This document shows positions 35,566-43,858 of a DNA stretch of 64,000 nucleotides, piece by piece. Under the pieces are notes generated by a model. The model had not been told where the DNA came from. It did no database searches and saw only the letters and a list, made by a program, of their open reading frames with translations. The translations under genes and the position numbers were made by a program. This DNA comes from an uncultured Prevotellaceae bacterium (GTDB lineage: Bacteria > Bacteroidota > Bacteroidia > Bacteroidales > Bacteroidaceae), in contig CADCBZ010000003.1 of NCBI GenBank assembly GCA_902799765.1, forward strand, positions 1 to 64,000, in the 5' to 3' direction. How positions within the stretch are numbered: position 1 is the stretch's first letter; every line of letters begins with the position of its first letter.

Positions 35566-36201
35566 ATGAAAGAAATAAAGAATATCGCATTTGACTTTGG
35601 AGGCGTGGTGGTGGCATTAAGTCTCCAAGGAGCCATCAAGGCCTTTGAGAAGATTGGCGTCAAGGATGCCAGTCAGCGTCTGGATGCCTTTCACCAGACA
35701 GGTGTATTTGAGGATTTGGAGTCAGGACGTATCACCATGGAGGAATTCCGCGTCGCCATGTGTCAGCTCACTGGTAAGGAAGTATCCATGCAAGACTGCT
35801 ACGAGGCTTGGCATGGATATGTGGACTATGTCCCTCAGCGGAACCTCGACACCATTCTCCAACTGCGTCAGAAAGGGTATCAGGTGTGCCTCCTTTCAAA
35901 CACCAATCCCTTCATGATGAAGTGGGCAGATAGTCCAGAATTCGACGGACAAGGGCATCCTGTCAGCCACTATTTCGACCGTCTCTATCTCAGTTATCAG
36001 TGCGGCATCATGAAACCTGCACCGAAGATTTTCCAGATGATGCTCGAAGGACAGAACGCCCTGCCTGAAGAGACCCTCTTCATCGACGACAGCGAAACCA
36101 ACGTCAAGATTGCCCAGTCCTTAGGCATCCACACCCTCTGTCCCCACGACAATGAAGACTGGACTGTCTTCCCTGAGATTCAGCAACTGCTTGAGGAATA
36201 G
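35566..36201 (+). CDS. HAD-superfamily (subclass IA) phosphatase
   Basis: 211 residues. Motif I is AFDFGGVVV (Asp nucleophile, with the acid Asp replaced by Gly in DFGG, as in several epoxide-hydrolase-like or YihX-type members), motif II LLSNTNPF, motif III Lys in GIMKPAPKIF and motif IV FIDDSETNVKIA. A helical cap lies between motifs I and II. YihX-like enzymes dephosphorylate sugar phosphates; the substrate here is unknown. The ATG lies nine bases after the -7 box, so the messenger has almost no leader. The 3' end overlaps the convergent WYL gene by 22 bases. Confidence 0.85.
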   Translation: MKEIKNIAFDFGGVVVALSLQGAIKAFEKIGVKDASQRLDAFHQTGVFEDLESGRITMEEFRVAMCQLTGKEVSMQDCYEAWHGYVDYVPQRNLDTILQLRQKGYQVCLLSNTNPFMMKWADSPEFDGQGHPVSHYFDRLYLSYQCGIMKPAPKIFQMMLEGQNALPEETLFIDDSETNVKIAQSLGIHTLCPHDNEDWTVFPEIQQLLEE

Positions 36202-37085
36202 CGCTTGAGCGACTGTTCCAGAAGCCTCTTGACCCGTTCACGAAGATCAGCAGGCTGCAGCACCTCAAGCCCCACATCATACGACAGCAACTCACCGATA
36301 AAGTCGGCTGTCGGACGGATATCAAAACAAAAATCGGTATAATCTTCTGTGCTGGTCACCTCCCGCTGCGACGGATGAAGCGGCAACGTACGCAGATAAT
36401 TCGACGTACGTCCATAGGCACGCACCACCACATGAGCCATTGGTGTCTCATCCGTCAACACCCCGAAATACTCTGCGAAATAAGCCTCTGGCGAGAAATC
36501 CTCAGGCATCTCAAACGTCTCGTCCGTCATCTCCACCGACAGCATACGGTCGAGGGCATACGTGGCGATATGATGACCTGTAAACACCAGCAGATACCAA
36601 CGCTGCTTGCAGAGTCGCAGGGAATAAGGTTCAACCGTCTTCTCATAAGGTTCCCCGTCGAAACGCTGATACCCCATCATCACCCTGCGGTTCAACTTCA
36701 TCGCCAGAATCAGCACAGGCAGGTAATACTCCCCCGCAGGCACATTCTCAAGGATAATCCGATCCTTCACAGCCACGCTGTCAGAGAGAATCGTACTGAC
36801 GGTGAGCGTCGAAAACAACCAACGCTCGATAGAGTCATCCTCCAGCACCTCAGGATTGGCGATGTAATACTTATAGCCATTCGCCTGATCGCACTCGATG
36901 ATCAGTCCCACGATATTCAGGATGGCATCGCGATGACGGTTGAACGTCGAGCGCTGCAGCGGATTCCCATCCGTCACCTGATCCTCGATCCACTTCTGGT
37001 TGAGTTCCTCGAAGGTCATGCGCCTGTATCTCCGTATGGTGGAGATCAGCCACACGTATTGCTGAAAAATCTGCGATTGCTTCAT
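36180..37085 (-). CDS. WYL-domain transcriptional regulator
   Basis: 301 residues. The N-terminal winged helix-turn-helix (about 1-65: YVWLISTIRRYRRMTFEELN, then RSTFNRHRDAI) is followed by a WYL domain (about 125-200, with YEKTVEPYSLRLCKQRWYLL) and a C-terminal WCX extension. WYL regulators sense small molecules or nucleic-acid ligands and often control DNA-damage or defence genes. Its own promoter TACCTTTG lies at 37113-37120. The gene ends inside the convergent HAD gene, so antisense interference is possible. The target genes are not evident from position. Confidence 0.9.
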   Translation of the reverse strand: MKQSQIFQQYVWLISTIRRYRRMTFEELNQKWIEDQVTDGNPLQRSTFNRHRDAILNIVGLIIECDQANGYKYYIANPEVLEDDSIERWLFSTLTVSTILSDSVAVKDRIILENVPAGEYYLPVLILAMKLNRRVMMGYQRFDGEPYEKTVEPYSLRLCKQRWYLLVFTGHHIATYALDRMLSVEMTDETFEMPEDFSPEAYFAEYFGVLTDETPMAHVVVRAYGRTSNYLRTLPLHPSQREVTSTEDYTDFCFDIRPTADFIGELLSYDVGLEVLQPADLRERVKRLLEQSLKRYSSSSC

Positions 37086-37112
37086 GGGCTATTCATATTT
37101 CATTTGCAACTG

Positions 37113-37120
37113 CAAAGGTA
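37113..37120 (-). promoter_or_regulatory. -7 promoter element of the WYL regulator gene
   Basis: TACCTTTG followed by CAG on the minus strand, 27 bases upstream of the ATG at 37085. Confidence 0.55.
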
Positions 37121-37145
37121 CAAGAAATAATCCTAAAATCTACAT

Positions 37146-37244
37146 TCACAACACAAAATTTTCATCATTCATTTTAAGATAGTCACTGAACATGTTTGCA
37201 AGAGCAACAGTAGCAACGAAGATAATAAATAATCCAGCCATCAT
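37146..37244 (-). CDS. Possible 32-residue single-helix membrane peptide
   Basis: An ATG-ATG start (37244) opens a frame of 32 codons whose first half is hydrophobic (MAGLFIIFVATVALANMF) and second half polar (SDYLKMNDENFVL), the layout of a small membrane peptide. It lies in an otherwise empty 316-bp gap between the WYL and ald genes. There is no strong ribosome binding site and the upstream -7 candidate (TTCCTTTG) is imperfect. A short frame like this can arise by chance, so confidence is low. Confidence 0.3.
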   Translation of the reverse strand: MMAGLFIIFVATVALANMFSDYLKMNDENFVL

Positions 37245-37287
37245 TCAAAAGTTTTTTAGTTCGACATTTAATTTTGATTTCTGGCTG

Positions 37288-37326
37288 CAAAGGAAAAAGA
37301 GAGCTGTCCCAAATCGCAGGACACCC
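37288..37326 (-). terminator. Probable terminator of ald
   Basis: On the minus strand AGAGAG...GTCC and GGAC...CTCTCT pair in two blocks around an eight-base loop and end in TTTTTCC. It lies about 80 bases after the ald stop (37402). Confidence 0.5.
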
Positions 37327-37401
37327 CTCTCTCCATTAACCCTTATTAAGAATTAAAACCTCAATTTTACAGATTTTAAGACTCTAAACTACAAATCAGC
37401 G

Positions 37402-38508
37402 TTATAAAGCAAGTGGTTCATAGGGCAGGCCGAAGACATCGGCTACAGCCTTAAACACCACCTTACCCTCTACGATATTCAGGCCCTTGGCCAAGGCTGC
37501 ATCATCCTTGCAGGCTTTCTTCCAACCCTTGTCTGCCAAGGCGATGGCATAACGCAGCGTGGCATTTGTCAGTGCCAACGTCGAAGTGTTGGGCACTGCA
37601 CCTGGAATATTCGCCACACAGTAATGCACGATACCATCTTCTATATATACAGGATCGCTGTGGGTCGTAGGTCTGGAAGTCTCAAAGCAGCCACCCTGAT
37701 CGATAGCCACATCCACCAATACCGTTCCAGGCTCCATCAGTTTCAACATCTCCTTCGTGATCAGATGAGGCGTCTTGTCGCCAGGCACCAGCACACTACC
37801 CACCACGATATCCACCGTTGGCAACATCTGACGGATATTATGTTCTGAGGAATAGAGCGTATGCACATTGGCTGGCGTCTCGATATCCAGCTGGCGCAGT
37901 CTGGGCAGTGAGATATCTGTAATGGTGACATCAGCACCCAAGCCGGCAGCCATCATCGCAGCAGCCTCACCTACCACACCACCGCCAAGCACCAACACCT
38001 TGGCAGGACTCACACCAGGCACGCCACTGATCAGCTTACCCTTGCCACCTTTCGTCTTCTGCAAATAGTAGGCACCATTCAGCGCCGCCATACGTCCAGC
38101 CACCTCACTCATCGGCTGCAACAGCGGCAGAGCGCCATTCGGCAACTGCACCGTCTCATACGCCAGACATACAGCCCCACTCTTCAGCATGGCATCCGTC
38201 AACTCCTTCTCGCACGCGAAATGGAAATAGGTAAAGAGCAATTGTCCTGGACGCACCAGTTCATACTCCGGTTCGATGGGTTCCTTCACCTTCACGATCA
38301 TCTCGCACTCACGATACACGGCCTCAATCGTCGGCAGGATCCGAGCACCAGCAGCCACATAGTCATCGTCGGAGAAGCCACTTCCCTCACCAGCCGTATG
38401 CTGCACACTCACCTCGTGTCCACGACGTGCCAACTCTGCCACTCCTGCAGGCGTCATACCTACACGGTTCTCATTGTTCTTAATCTCTTTGGGAATTCCT
38501 ACTTTCAT
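37402..38508 (-). CDS. ald: Alanine dehydrogenase
   Basis: Oxidises L-alanine to pyruvate and ammonia with NAD, or runs in reverse to assimilate ammonia. 368 residues from the ATG at 38508, which gives the conserved start MKVGIPKEIKNNENRVGMTP. Family marks are KVKEPIEPEY with a catalytic Lys, TYFHFA with the catalytic His, the NAD-binding VLGGGVVGEAAA and the VDVAIDQGGCFE block. Full length compared with the usual 370 or so. The longer upstream frame would start in the promoter. It appears monocistronic. Its promoter carries the same TCGAT dyad block as the CDF gene, hinting at shared control. Confidence 0.95.
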   Translation of the reverse strand: MKVGIPKEIKNNENRVGMTPAGVAELARRGHEVSVQHTAGEGSGFSDDDYVAAGARILPTIEAVYRECEMIVKVKEPIEPEYELVRPGQLLFTYFHFACEKELTDAMLKSGAVCLAYETVQLPNGALPLLQPMSEVAGRMAALNGAYYLQKTKGGKGKLISGVPGVSPAKVLVLGGGVVGEAAAMMAAGLGADVTITDISLPRLRQLDIETPANVHTLYSSEHNIRQMLPTVDIVVGSVLVPGDKTPHLITKEMLKLMEPGTVLVDVAIDQGGCFETSRPTTHSDPVYIEDGIVHYCVANIPGAVPNTSTLALTNATLRYAIALADKGWKKACKDDAALAKGLNIVEGKVVFKAVADVFGLPYEPLAL

Positions 38509-38543
38509 AAGCTTTTCAGTTTTAAGTTTGAAGTTTCTTGCTG

Positions 38544-38592
38544 CAAATATACAAAAAATATCGATACGTTGTTCTCTTAAATCGAAAAAATA
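38544..38592 (-). promoter_or_regulatory. ald promoter with the shared TCGAT dyad block
   Basis: The -7 box TATATTTG (38544-38551) is preceded, in minus orientation, by AACAACGTATCGAT and TTTTTTCGAT. The order and spacing match the CDF promoter at 35497-35540 very closely. Confidence 0.55.
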
Positions 38593-38659
38593 TGTTTCTT
38601 TCACGACACAATTTAACCTCTATTCACTTACTTTTTGTACCACAAAAAAACATCTCAAG

Positions 38660-38693
38660 GCGTCTTAAGCGTCTTAAACGTCTTAGCGTCTTT
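38660..38693. repeat. Four tandem CGTCTTA(A) repeats
   Basis: CGTCTTAAG, CGTCTTAAA, CGTCTTAG and CGTCTTTTTT follow one another without spacers, eight to nine bases each. They lie in a gene-free stretch and could bind a tandem-repeat regulator or act in RNA. No function is evident. Confidence 0.6.
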
Positions 38694-38833
38694 TTTGGGA
38701 AACAGGCATTTCAGAGAGGGAGTAACAGTTAATGGATGTTAACAATATTATATATATATTAATTATATTATATATAAGGTACGCGAACTTTGAGTGGCGT
38801 TTGTGGCAAAATTGCGTATTTGATAAAAAATGC

Positions 38834-38905
38834 CATTAGTGTCCACTAATGATACATTATATATATAAATAGAGGACTTTGATGAAGATATTTTTCATAT
38901 CTTTG
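38834..38905 (+). promoter_or_regulatory. Sigma-gene promoter with upstream 18-bp palindrome
   Basis: The -7 box TATCTTTG lies at 38898-38905, 33 bases before the ATG. Upstream, CATTAGTG and CACTAATG (38834-38851) form an exact dyad with a two-base centre, a plausible operator for a dimeric regulator. The stretch from 38720 to 38870 is strongly A/T rich. Confidence 0.5.
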
Positions 38906-38938
38906 TCATGATGAAAAATAACAAGTTCTTTATTTATT

Positions 38939-39811
38939 ATGAGACAACTTAAGATTAGCAAAAGCTTTACAAATCGTTCTGAGGAATCACTCGACAGATA
39001 CCTCTTGGAAATCAGTCGTGTTCCTATGATCACTACAGAGGAAGAAGTCGTTCTTGCCCAAACCATCCATGCAGGGGGGAAAAAGGGAGAGGAGGCAAAG
39101 GAGAAGTTGGTGACAGCCAACCTGCGTTTCGTCGTTTCCGTTGCCAAACAATACCAGCACCAAGGTGTTCCACTGATTGATCTGATTAACGAAGGTAACC
39201 TGGGACTTATCACTGCAGCTGATAAGTTTGATGAGACTCGTGGTTTCAAGTTTATCTCCTATGCGATCTGGTGGATCCGCCAAAGCATCCTTCAAGCCAT
39301 TGCAGAATATAGTAATATGGTACGCAGACCACAGAGTCAGATTGCCATCAGCAATAAGATCAACAGAGCCACGAACGACTTCCTGCACCGGCAACACCGC
39401 TATCCCTCTGCAGAGGAACTGAGTGATATTATATCTCTGGAGATAGAGAAGATTGAGAAGGCCATTCAGTCTGATACCCATGTATCCAGCATTGATGTCC
39501 CTATCACAGATGATGACTCTTTGACAATGGCTGACACCCTAGCCTCTTCTTCTGATTATGACACAGACCGTCAAGTGGACTACGAATCCATGTGTACAGA
39601 CATGATGCAGGTACTCTGCTCTGTGCTCAACGAACGCGAGCGGATGATTATTATCCAAAGTTTCGGAATAGGCTGCCAGGAACGAGGTCTCGAAGATATT
39701 GGCAACGACATGGGATTGACCCGTGAACGCGTGCGCCAAATTCGGGAACGCGGACTCGACAAGATCCGCAAGAGCAATAAGTCAAAGATATTACTCAGGC
39801 ATGTTGGATGA
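38939..39811 (+). CDS. RpoD-like sigma-70 factor, probably a second (group 2) copy
   Basis: 290 residues covering regions 1.2 to 4 without region 1.1, as in Bacteroidetes primary sigma factors. Region 2 reads LIDLINEGNLGLITAADKF and GFKFISYAIWWIRQSI; region 4 ends with LEDIGNDMGLTRERVRQIRE. It departs from the usual housekeeping RpoD of the phylum after region 2.4: it has EYSNMVRRPQSQIAISNKI where the primary factor has EQSRIVRLPLNQ-type sequence, and its region 3 is diverged. It is therefore more likely an alternative paralogue than the housekeeping factor. Its promoter has an 18-bp palindrome. The 3' end overlaps the convergent gene by 21 bases. Confidence 0.85.
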   Translation: MRQLKISKSFTNRSEESLDRYLLEISRVPMITTEEEVVLAQTIHAGGKKGEEAKEKLVTANLRFVVSVAKQYQHQGVPLIDLINEGNLGLITAADKFDETRGFKFISYAIWWIRQSILQAIAEYSNMVRRPQSQIAISNKINRATNDFLHRQHRYPSAEELSDIISLEIEKIEKAIQSDTHVSSIDVPITDDDSLTMADTLASSSDYDTDRQVDYESMCTDMMQVLCSVLNERERMIIIQSFGIGCQERGLEDIGNDMGLTRERVRQIRERGLDKIRKSNKSKILLRHVG

Positions 39812-40504
39812 TCCTTGTATGATGGTTCCGTTCAGGAAGGGCTTCCACTCTTCTGCACCGAAATCACCTTCCACATACACCGTATCACCTGGAGCAATGG
39901 CCTGATTCCATTGCTCCATCAGGGTTTCGTTGCGACACGTACTTGGTTGGACCATCCGACTCATCTTTCCCATAGGCTCAAATGCAGGGGCAGACATCTG
40001 ATGAATCTTCTCCTCATCCGTGCGAGGACGTTCCATCCACGCCTTCAATTCCAAAATGACATCCTCCATCGTCGAGTGAATCTTCTTCACCCCATAATAC
40101 TTCGCCATACGAACCAAATGGTGAATACCTGCCAGATCCTCACACTCGGGATCTACACCGATAATCACCTTATGCCCACGCGCCAGATTCTCTGCCATCT
40201 CCAACCTTGTGGTAATGGCATAGACGCGATGCGGTTTCATCTCTCTGGCCTGCGGGGGAATCCAGAACAGGATGACGTCGCACATCCTCAGACCGAAAGT
40301 TTCCCAGTTTACCTGATAAGTTCCAGATACAAACCGATCCGTCTTTCGTGGATTCAACAACGTCAGGTTCTCAATACCAACCTTGGCAGCCACCTTGGGG
40401 GCCTGAGCCTGCCAAGATGGTGCACCATTCATCGGACCAGCCAGGAAAGCCGCCCATTGCGTCTTCTCCACTACAGGAGTCGGACTTTTAATTACCTCTA
40501 TCAT
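39791..40504 (-). CDS. Nucleoside 2-deoxyribosyltransferase-like protein
   Basis: 237 residues. The first 150 fit the deoxyribosyltransferase/Rossmann-like fold: AAFLAGPMNG (nucleotide-binding loop), TLLNPRK, DVILFWIPPQ and a Glu in ITTRLEMAEN where the family places its catalytic acid. The C-terminal 60 residues look like a small beta domain (GDTVYVEGDFGAEEW). Relatives cleave or exchange N-glycosidic bonds of nucleosides, and some remote relatives act on NAD-derived molecules. It lies six bases after the PfkB-esterase gene and is co-transcribed with it, divergently from the ADP-ribose hydrolase operon. Substrate unknown. Confidence 0.75.
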   Translation of the reverse strand: MIEVIKSPTPVVEKTQWAAFLAGPMNGAPSWQAQAPKVAAKVGIENLTLLNPRKTDRFVSGTYQVNWETFGLRMCDVILFWIPPQAREMKPHRVYAITTRLEMAENLARGHKVIIGVDPECEDLAGIHHLVRMAKYYGVKKIHSTMEDVILELKAWMERPRTDEEKIHQMSAPAFEPMGKMSRMVQPSTCRNETLMEQWNQAIAPGDTVYVEGDFGAEEWKPFLNGTIIQGSSNMPE

Positions 40505-40510
40505 AGTCCG

Positions 40511-42169
40511 TTATATTAATTTCTTAATCAAAGGCATGAGATATTGCTCTATCTCATCATACTCCATCTTATGCCCTCCGGGGAAGGTATGGATGTGGGG
40601 ATAATGTTCAGCGAAGATGGGCTTGCAGTAACCCCAGTCAGCATCCTTGTCACCAAAGAGACCATAGCAGTTCTCCCGGTCAAAGTCTGTGATTCCTTCG
40701 AACTGGTGAGCCTCGAGTCGGCGATAGCCCTCCTGTATCTCAGGTGTAATCACATACTTCTGCACACCATCCTGACGGTTCACCACAAACTGGTGACTAC
40801 CCACCTTCACGTCAGCATCCTTCGACATCTCAAGAGCTGGATTCACGCAGATGCGCTTATAGCCCTTCAGCATCTGGGCATAATAGCCTCCCTGGCTACT
40901 ACCGATGATGAGGTCAGGCTTCTCTTTCTCACACAGCTCCTTCAGCATCTTTAGACATTCTTCAGCATCAGTAGGACAGTCTGGAGTCAGCAGTTGCCAA
41001 TCCTCAGGCAGATACTGCAGAATACCCATCGACGTACGGCTATAACCTGCCGAAGCCGAACCGTGCAGATACATCAGTTTCTTCGTATAGTGCGGCATCT
41101 CCAGCGTGTCATCTTGCAACTTATAAGTCTCATCCGCATGAATCAACCCCTTACTGCCTACGAACCCCACACTGTACGAGGCTATCTGCTGAGCCATCGT
41201 CAGCGCCTCCTTCACTGCCTCCTCCGTCATATCCTTCACCTTCAGCAGTCCCTTACTACAGAGGGCAGCAATCAGAGTGGAAGAAGTCCAGTCACCTGCA
41301 CCCTCATAGTCCTTATAGTCAGGATTCACGATGGGGTCGAGTTTGATCCACTCGCCACCGCCCAGTTTGAACTTCAGTCCGTCAGCACCCATCGTCTGGA
41401 CAAAGAGTTTGTCTTGATAAGCATTAGCAAACGACAAATCCTGGACATATTCACCCGACATCTTCACCACGTCACTGGCCTCAACACACCTGAGGAAAGC
41501 CTTGTGAGCAGCCACTCGCCTCTTCTCATCCTCAATCCTGTGACCGTCAGAGTCGCACTCGAAATACACCAGCGTACCCCGTTCACGCAGTTCCTCTGCC
41601 AGAATCCTGTGTCCAGCCTGCGCCGTGTCGAAGAAGAACACATCAGGTGTGAAGTCCATCTTGTCCACCAAGGCCTCCACTTCCCCACCCTTCGACGAGA
41701 GATACTTCCTGCAAGGACGAGCCGACATACCCGTCCAGGGTTTGCCTGCCGTAGAACCCTTGTGGCCCATCGTAGGATGGCCCTGATCATCCAGCTTATG
41801 CGTACAGCGCAAGATGGTGGTACCACCTCCGAGCATATTACTCACAAACCTCACATCAGCCCCATAGGCCTTCATGTCACGTTTCATCTGATAGCCCTGA
41901 GGCGAGACATCAAACTTAGCCACGGGGAAAGTCTTTACACCCAGATAGGGCAACATGGTCATCACGTTGCCACAGGTGTTACCAATCTCCATCTTCAGGA
42001 TCTTCTCCTCATATTTGTTGCGTTTGCCAGGAACGAATCCATCCAGATACTCACGTCGAGTGATAATGTCAAAAGAGTAGTTACCAGTTCCCATGCAGGT
42101 CTTCCCTGCAGTCCCCTCTCTCAGAGAGTTAACCAAATTCTCAATCTCCTTTTCCACGTCTCTTTTCAA
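40511..42169 (-). CDS. PfkB-type sugar kinase fused to YqiA-type esterase
   Basis: Residues 1-345 are a PfkB/ribokinase-family kinase: substrate side CMGTGNYSFDII, and the anion hole with catalytic base GAGDWTSS (290-297). Residues 362-552 are an alpha/beta hydrolase like YqiA (UPF0227): LMYLHGSASAG, nucleophile Ser425 in IIGSSQGG and a late PGGHKMEY His. Fusion of a kinase and an esterase is unusual. A sugar kinase here could phosphorylate ribose released from ADP-ribose, and the esterase could remove an O-acyl group such as from acyl-ADP-ribose; both ideas come from context. The start codon is TTG (42169) or a GTG four codons later. Its promoter faces the HD-PARG operon. Confidence 0.8.
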   Translation of the reverse strand: MKRDVEKEIENLVNSLREGTAGKTCMGTGNYSFDIITRREYLDGFVPGKRNKYEEKILKMEIGNTCGNVMTMLPYLGVKTFPVAKFDVSPQGYQMKRDMKAYGADVRFVSNMLGGGTTILRCTHKLDDQGHPTMGHKGSTAGKPWTGMSARPCRKYLSSKGGEVEALVDKMDFTPDVFFFDTAQAGHRILAEELRERGTLVYFECDSDGHRIEDEKRRVAAHKAFLRCVEASDVVKMSGEYVQDLSFANAYQDKLFVQTMGADGLKFKLGGGEWIKLDPIVNPDYKDYEGAGDWTSSTLIAALCSKGLLKVKDMTEEAVKEALTMAQQIASYSVGFVGSKGLIHADETYKLQDDTLEMPHYTKKLMYLHGSASAGYSRTSMGILQYLPEDWQLLTPDCPTDAEECLKMLKELCEKEKPDLIIGSSQGGYYAQMLKGYKRICVNPALEMSKDADVKVGSHQFVVNRQDGVQKYVITPEIQEGYRRLEAHQFEGITDFDRENCYGLFGDKDADWGYCKPIFAEHYPHIHTFPGGHKMEYDEIEQYLMPLIKKLI

Positions 42170-42191
42170 AAAAATTAATAGTTTATAAGTG

Positions 42192-42273
42192 CAAAGATAC
42201 GAAAAAAATATAGAAGAAACAAAAATTTATATCTATAATTTCGAGTATGATCAGTAATATTTTTGTATCTTTG
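42192..42273. promoter_or_regulatory. Divergent promoters at the centre of the ADP-ribose locus
   Basis: The minus -7 box TATCTTTG (42192-42199) drives the kinase-esterase/deoxyribosyltransferase pair. The plus -7 box TATCTTTG (42266-42273) drives the HD-PARG, SIS-ARH, ART and NADAR genes. The two identical boxes lie 66 bases apart in A/T-rich DNA, suggesting joint control. Confidence 0.6.
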
Positions 42274-42312
42274 CATACGTATATTGATATAACGTAACTA
42301 AAAATACCAAAC

Positions 42313-43845
42313 ATGAGAGACGACAGAACAGAAATTATTGAATTACTCCGATCTACTAACCGCTCTGGCATCGAGGACGTCATTGCATGGCTCGACACAG
42401 ATCCCAGTTTTTATGTAGCCTCTGGAGCAAGAATCCATCATGACAATGTGATAGGCGGACTTGCAGCCCACTCGCTAAGAGTTTACAATCTTGCAAAAGC
42501 CGATTGGGAAAGTCGTGACGAAGCGTTCAAGACCAAATATCCCCTCGAGAGCATCATCATCTCGGCCTTACTGCACGATGTCTGCAAGAAAGACGTTTAT
42601 TTTATCGATGCTGATGGCAAACCGGCATGGAATATTGAGAACCACCGTAAAGGGCATGGCTTGCGCTCCGTCCATCTGCTTGAAGAACTGGGCTTAGCTC
42701 TCACGCCCGATGAACGTATGGCCATCTGGTGGCATATGGGTGAGGGAAACGAGATGTCACAACCCGACTACCCTGAGGAGTATGCCATCGCTATGCAGGA
42801 CCCCTTCTGCCAGCTCATTCACAACGCAGATCATATGGCAGCAAAGGTGTCGGATAAAGAAAATAAGGATTTAAGATTAAACAGTCTGAATTGGGATGCC
42901 CAAAGAACACTCTTCAGAATGAAGAATGGAGGAGGGCGTTTTGTCTTCAGTGCTATTCGCACAGAAGTTTATAAGCATAATCTGGCTATTTTCAACGCTT
43001 GGAAGTATGAATCGCCATCAGGTAAGATCATCGACTTGATTGGAAACCGTCAACAGCTACTTGATGCCACTCAGGTCTATCGTGAGGCAGTCTCTGCAGC
43101 AGAGATACCCGCCCGTTATGCGACCACCTTAACAGGCTGTGCCAACGAAGACTGTCTGGTAGTCGCCAAGCAACTCATCGACCTTGGGTTAAATCCAGCC
43201 GTCTTGAATCTGGCCGATGCCTATCATGCCTGTGGTATGTATAATAGTGGTTCAAGTGCACAGGAGGAGAGTCTTTGCCGTGCCTCTACCCTCTCTCTGA
43301 CCTTATACCAATATTATAATAAGACGTGGGCAGGCAAGGCTGGTGTCCCGCTGCGTCCCGTTAGTGCCTACCCTATGGACATCCATTTCGGTGGTATCTA
43401 CTCACCCGGTGTCACGGTGTTCCGAGACAATCAGGAGACAGGTTTTGCGCTTCGCGAAGAGCCCTATCAGACATCCATCATCTCTTTGGCTGCGCTCAAC
43501 TTCCGTCCTGGGCACAAGACCAACAATCTGGAATATTGTTCTGCCGATGGTGGTTTCACCCCTGAAGGCAAACAAGTCATGTTCGACAAGATCCGCACCA
43601 TCTACCGCATCGCCTTGCTCAATGGTCACGATTCCCTTGTCTTGGGTGCATTCGGTTGTGGCGTGTTCCAACTCAAGCCTGAACTCGTCGCAAAATATTT
43701 CAAGCAGGTGCTTGACGAAGAAGAGTTCCGTGGCAAGTTCCACACGATTGTCTTTGCGATGCTCGAGGGTAAGGGCACACCTCGTAAGAAGGTTGAGGAA
43801 GAGGGCGACTTTGCTCCCTTCTACCAGATATTTGGAAGATTTTAA
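42313..43845 (+). CDS. HD phosphohydrolase fused to PARG-type macrodomain (TIGR02452/DUF2263-like)
   Basis: The N-terminal 240 residues form an HD domain with SALLHDVCKK (His88-Asp89), the preceding HSLRVYNLA His and a later NHRKGHGLRS. The C-terminal 260 residues resemble microbial poly(ADP-ribose) glycohydrolase-like macrodomains: SAQEESLCRASTL, GGIYSPGVTVFRD and VLGAFGCGVFQLKPELVA are the family's landmarks. The macrodomain should hydrolyse ADP-ribose linkages, while the HD half could cleave a phosphomonoester or cyclic nucleotide. The two halves may act in series on the same metabolite. First gene of a four-gene operon, followed 13 bases later by the SIS-ARH fusion. Confidence 0.8.
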   Translation: MRDDRTEIIELLRSTNRSGIEDVIAWLDTDPSFYVASGARIHHDNVIGGLAAHSLRVYNLAKADWESRDEAFKTKYPLESIIISALLHDVCKKDVYFIDADGKPAWNIENHRKGHGLRSVHLLEELGLALTPDERMAIWWHMGEGNEMSQPDYPEEYAIAMQDPFCQLIHNADHMAAKVSDKENKDLRLNSLNWDAQRTLFRMKNGGGRFVFSAIRTEVYKHNLAIFNAWKYESPSGKIIDLIGNRQQLLDATQVYREAVSAAEIPARYATTLTGCANEDCLVVAKQLIDLGLNPAVLNLADAYHACGMYNSGSSAQEESLCRASTLSLTLYQYYNKTWAGKAGVPLRPVSAYPMDIHFGGIYSPGVTVFRDNQETGFALREEPYQTSIISLAALNFRPGHKTNNLEYCSADGGFTPEGKQVMFDKIRTIYRIALLNGHDSLVLGAFGCGVFQLKPELVAKYFKQVLDEEEFRGKFHTIVFAMLEGKGTPRKKVEEEGDFAPFYQIFGRF

Positions 43846-43858
43846 TAACTAAACACAT

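Noticed and set aside
38939..39811. Housekeeping RpoD
   Set aside because: Region 2.4 to 3 differs from the conserved primary sigma sequence of the phylum, though this cannot be settled without the rest of the genome.
40994..42178. 394-codon open frame on the plus strand opposite the PfkB-esterase gene
   Set aside because: The minus-strand protein has complete catalytic motifs of two families; the plus-strand frame is rich in His/Leu/Arg with no recognisable domain.
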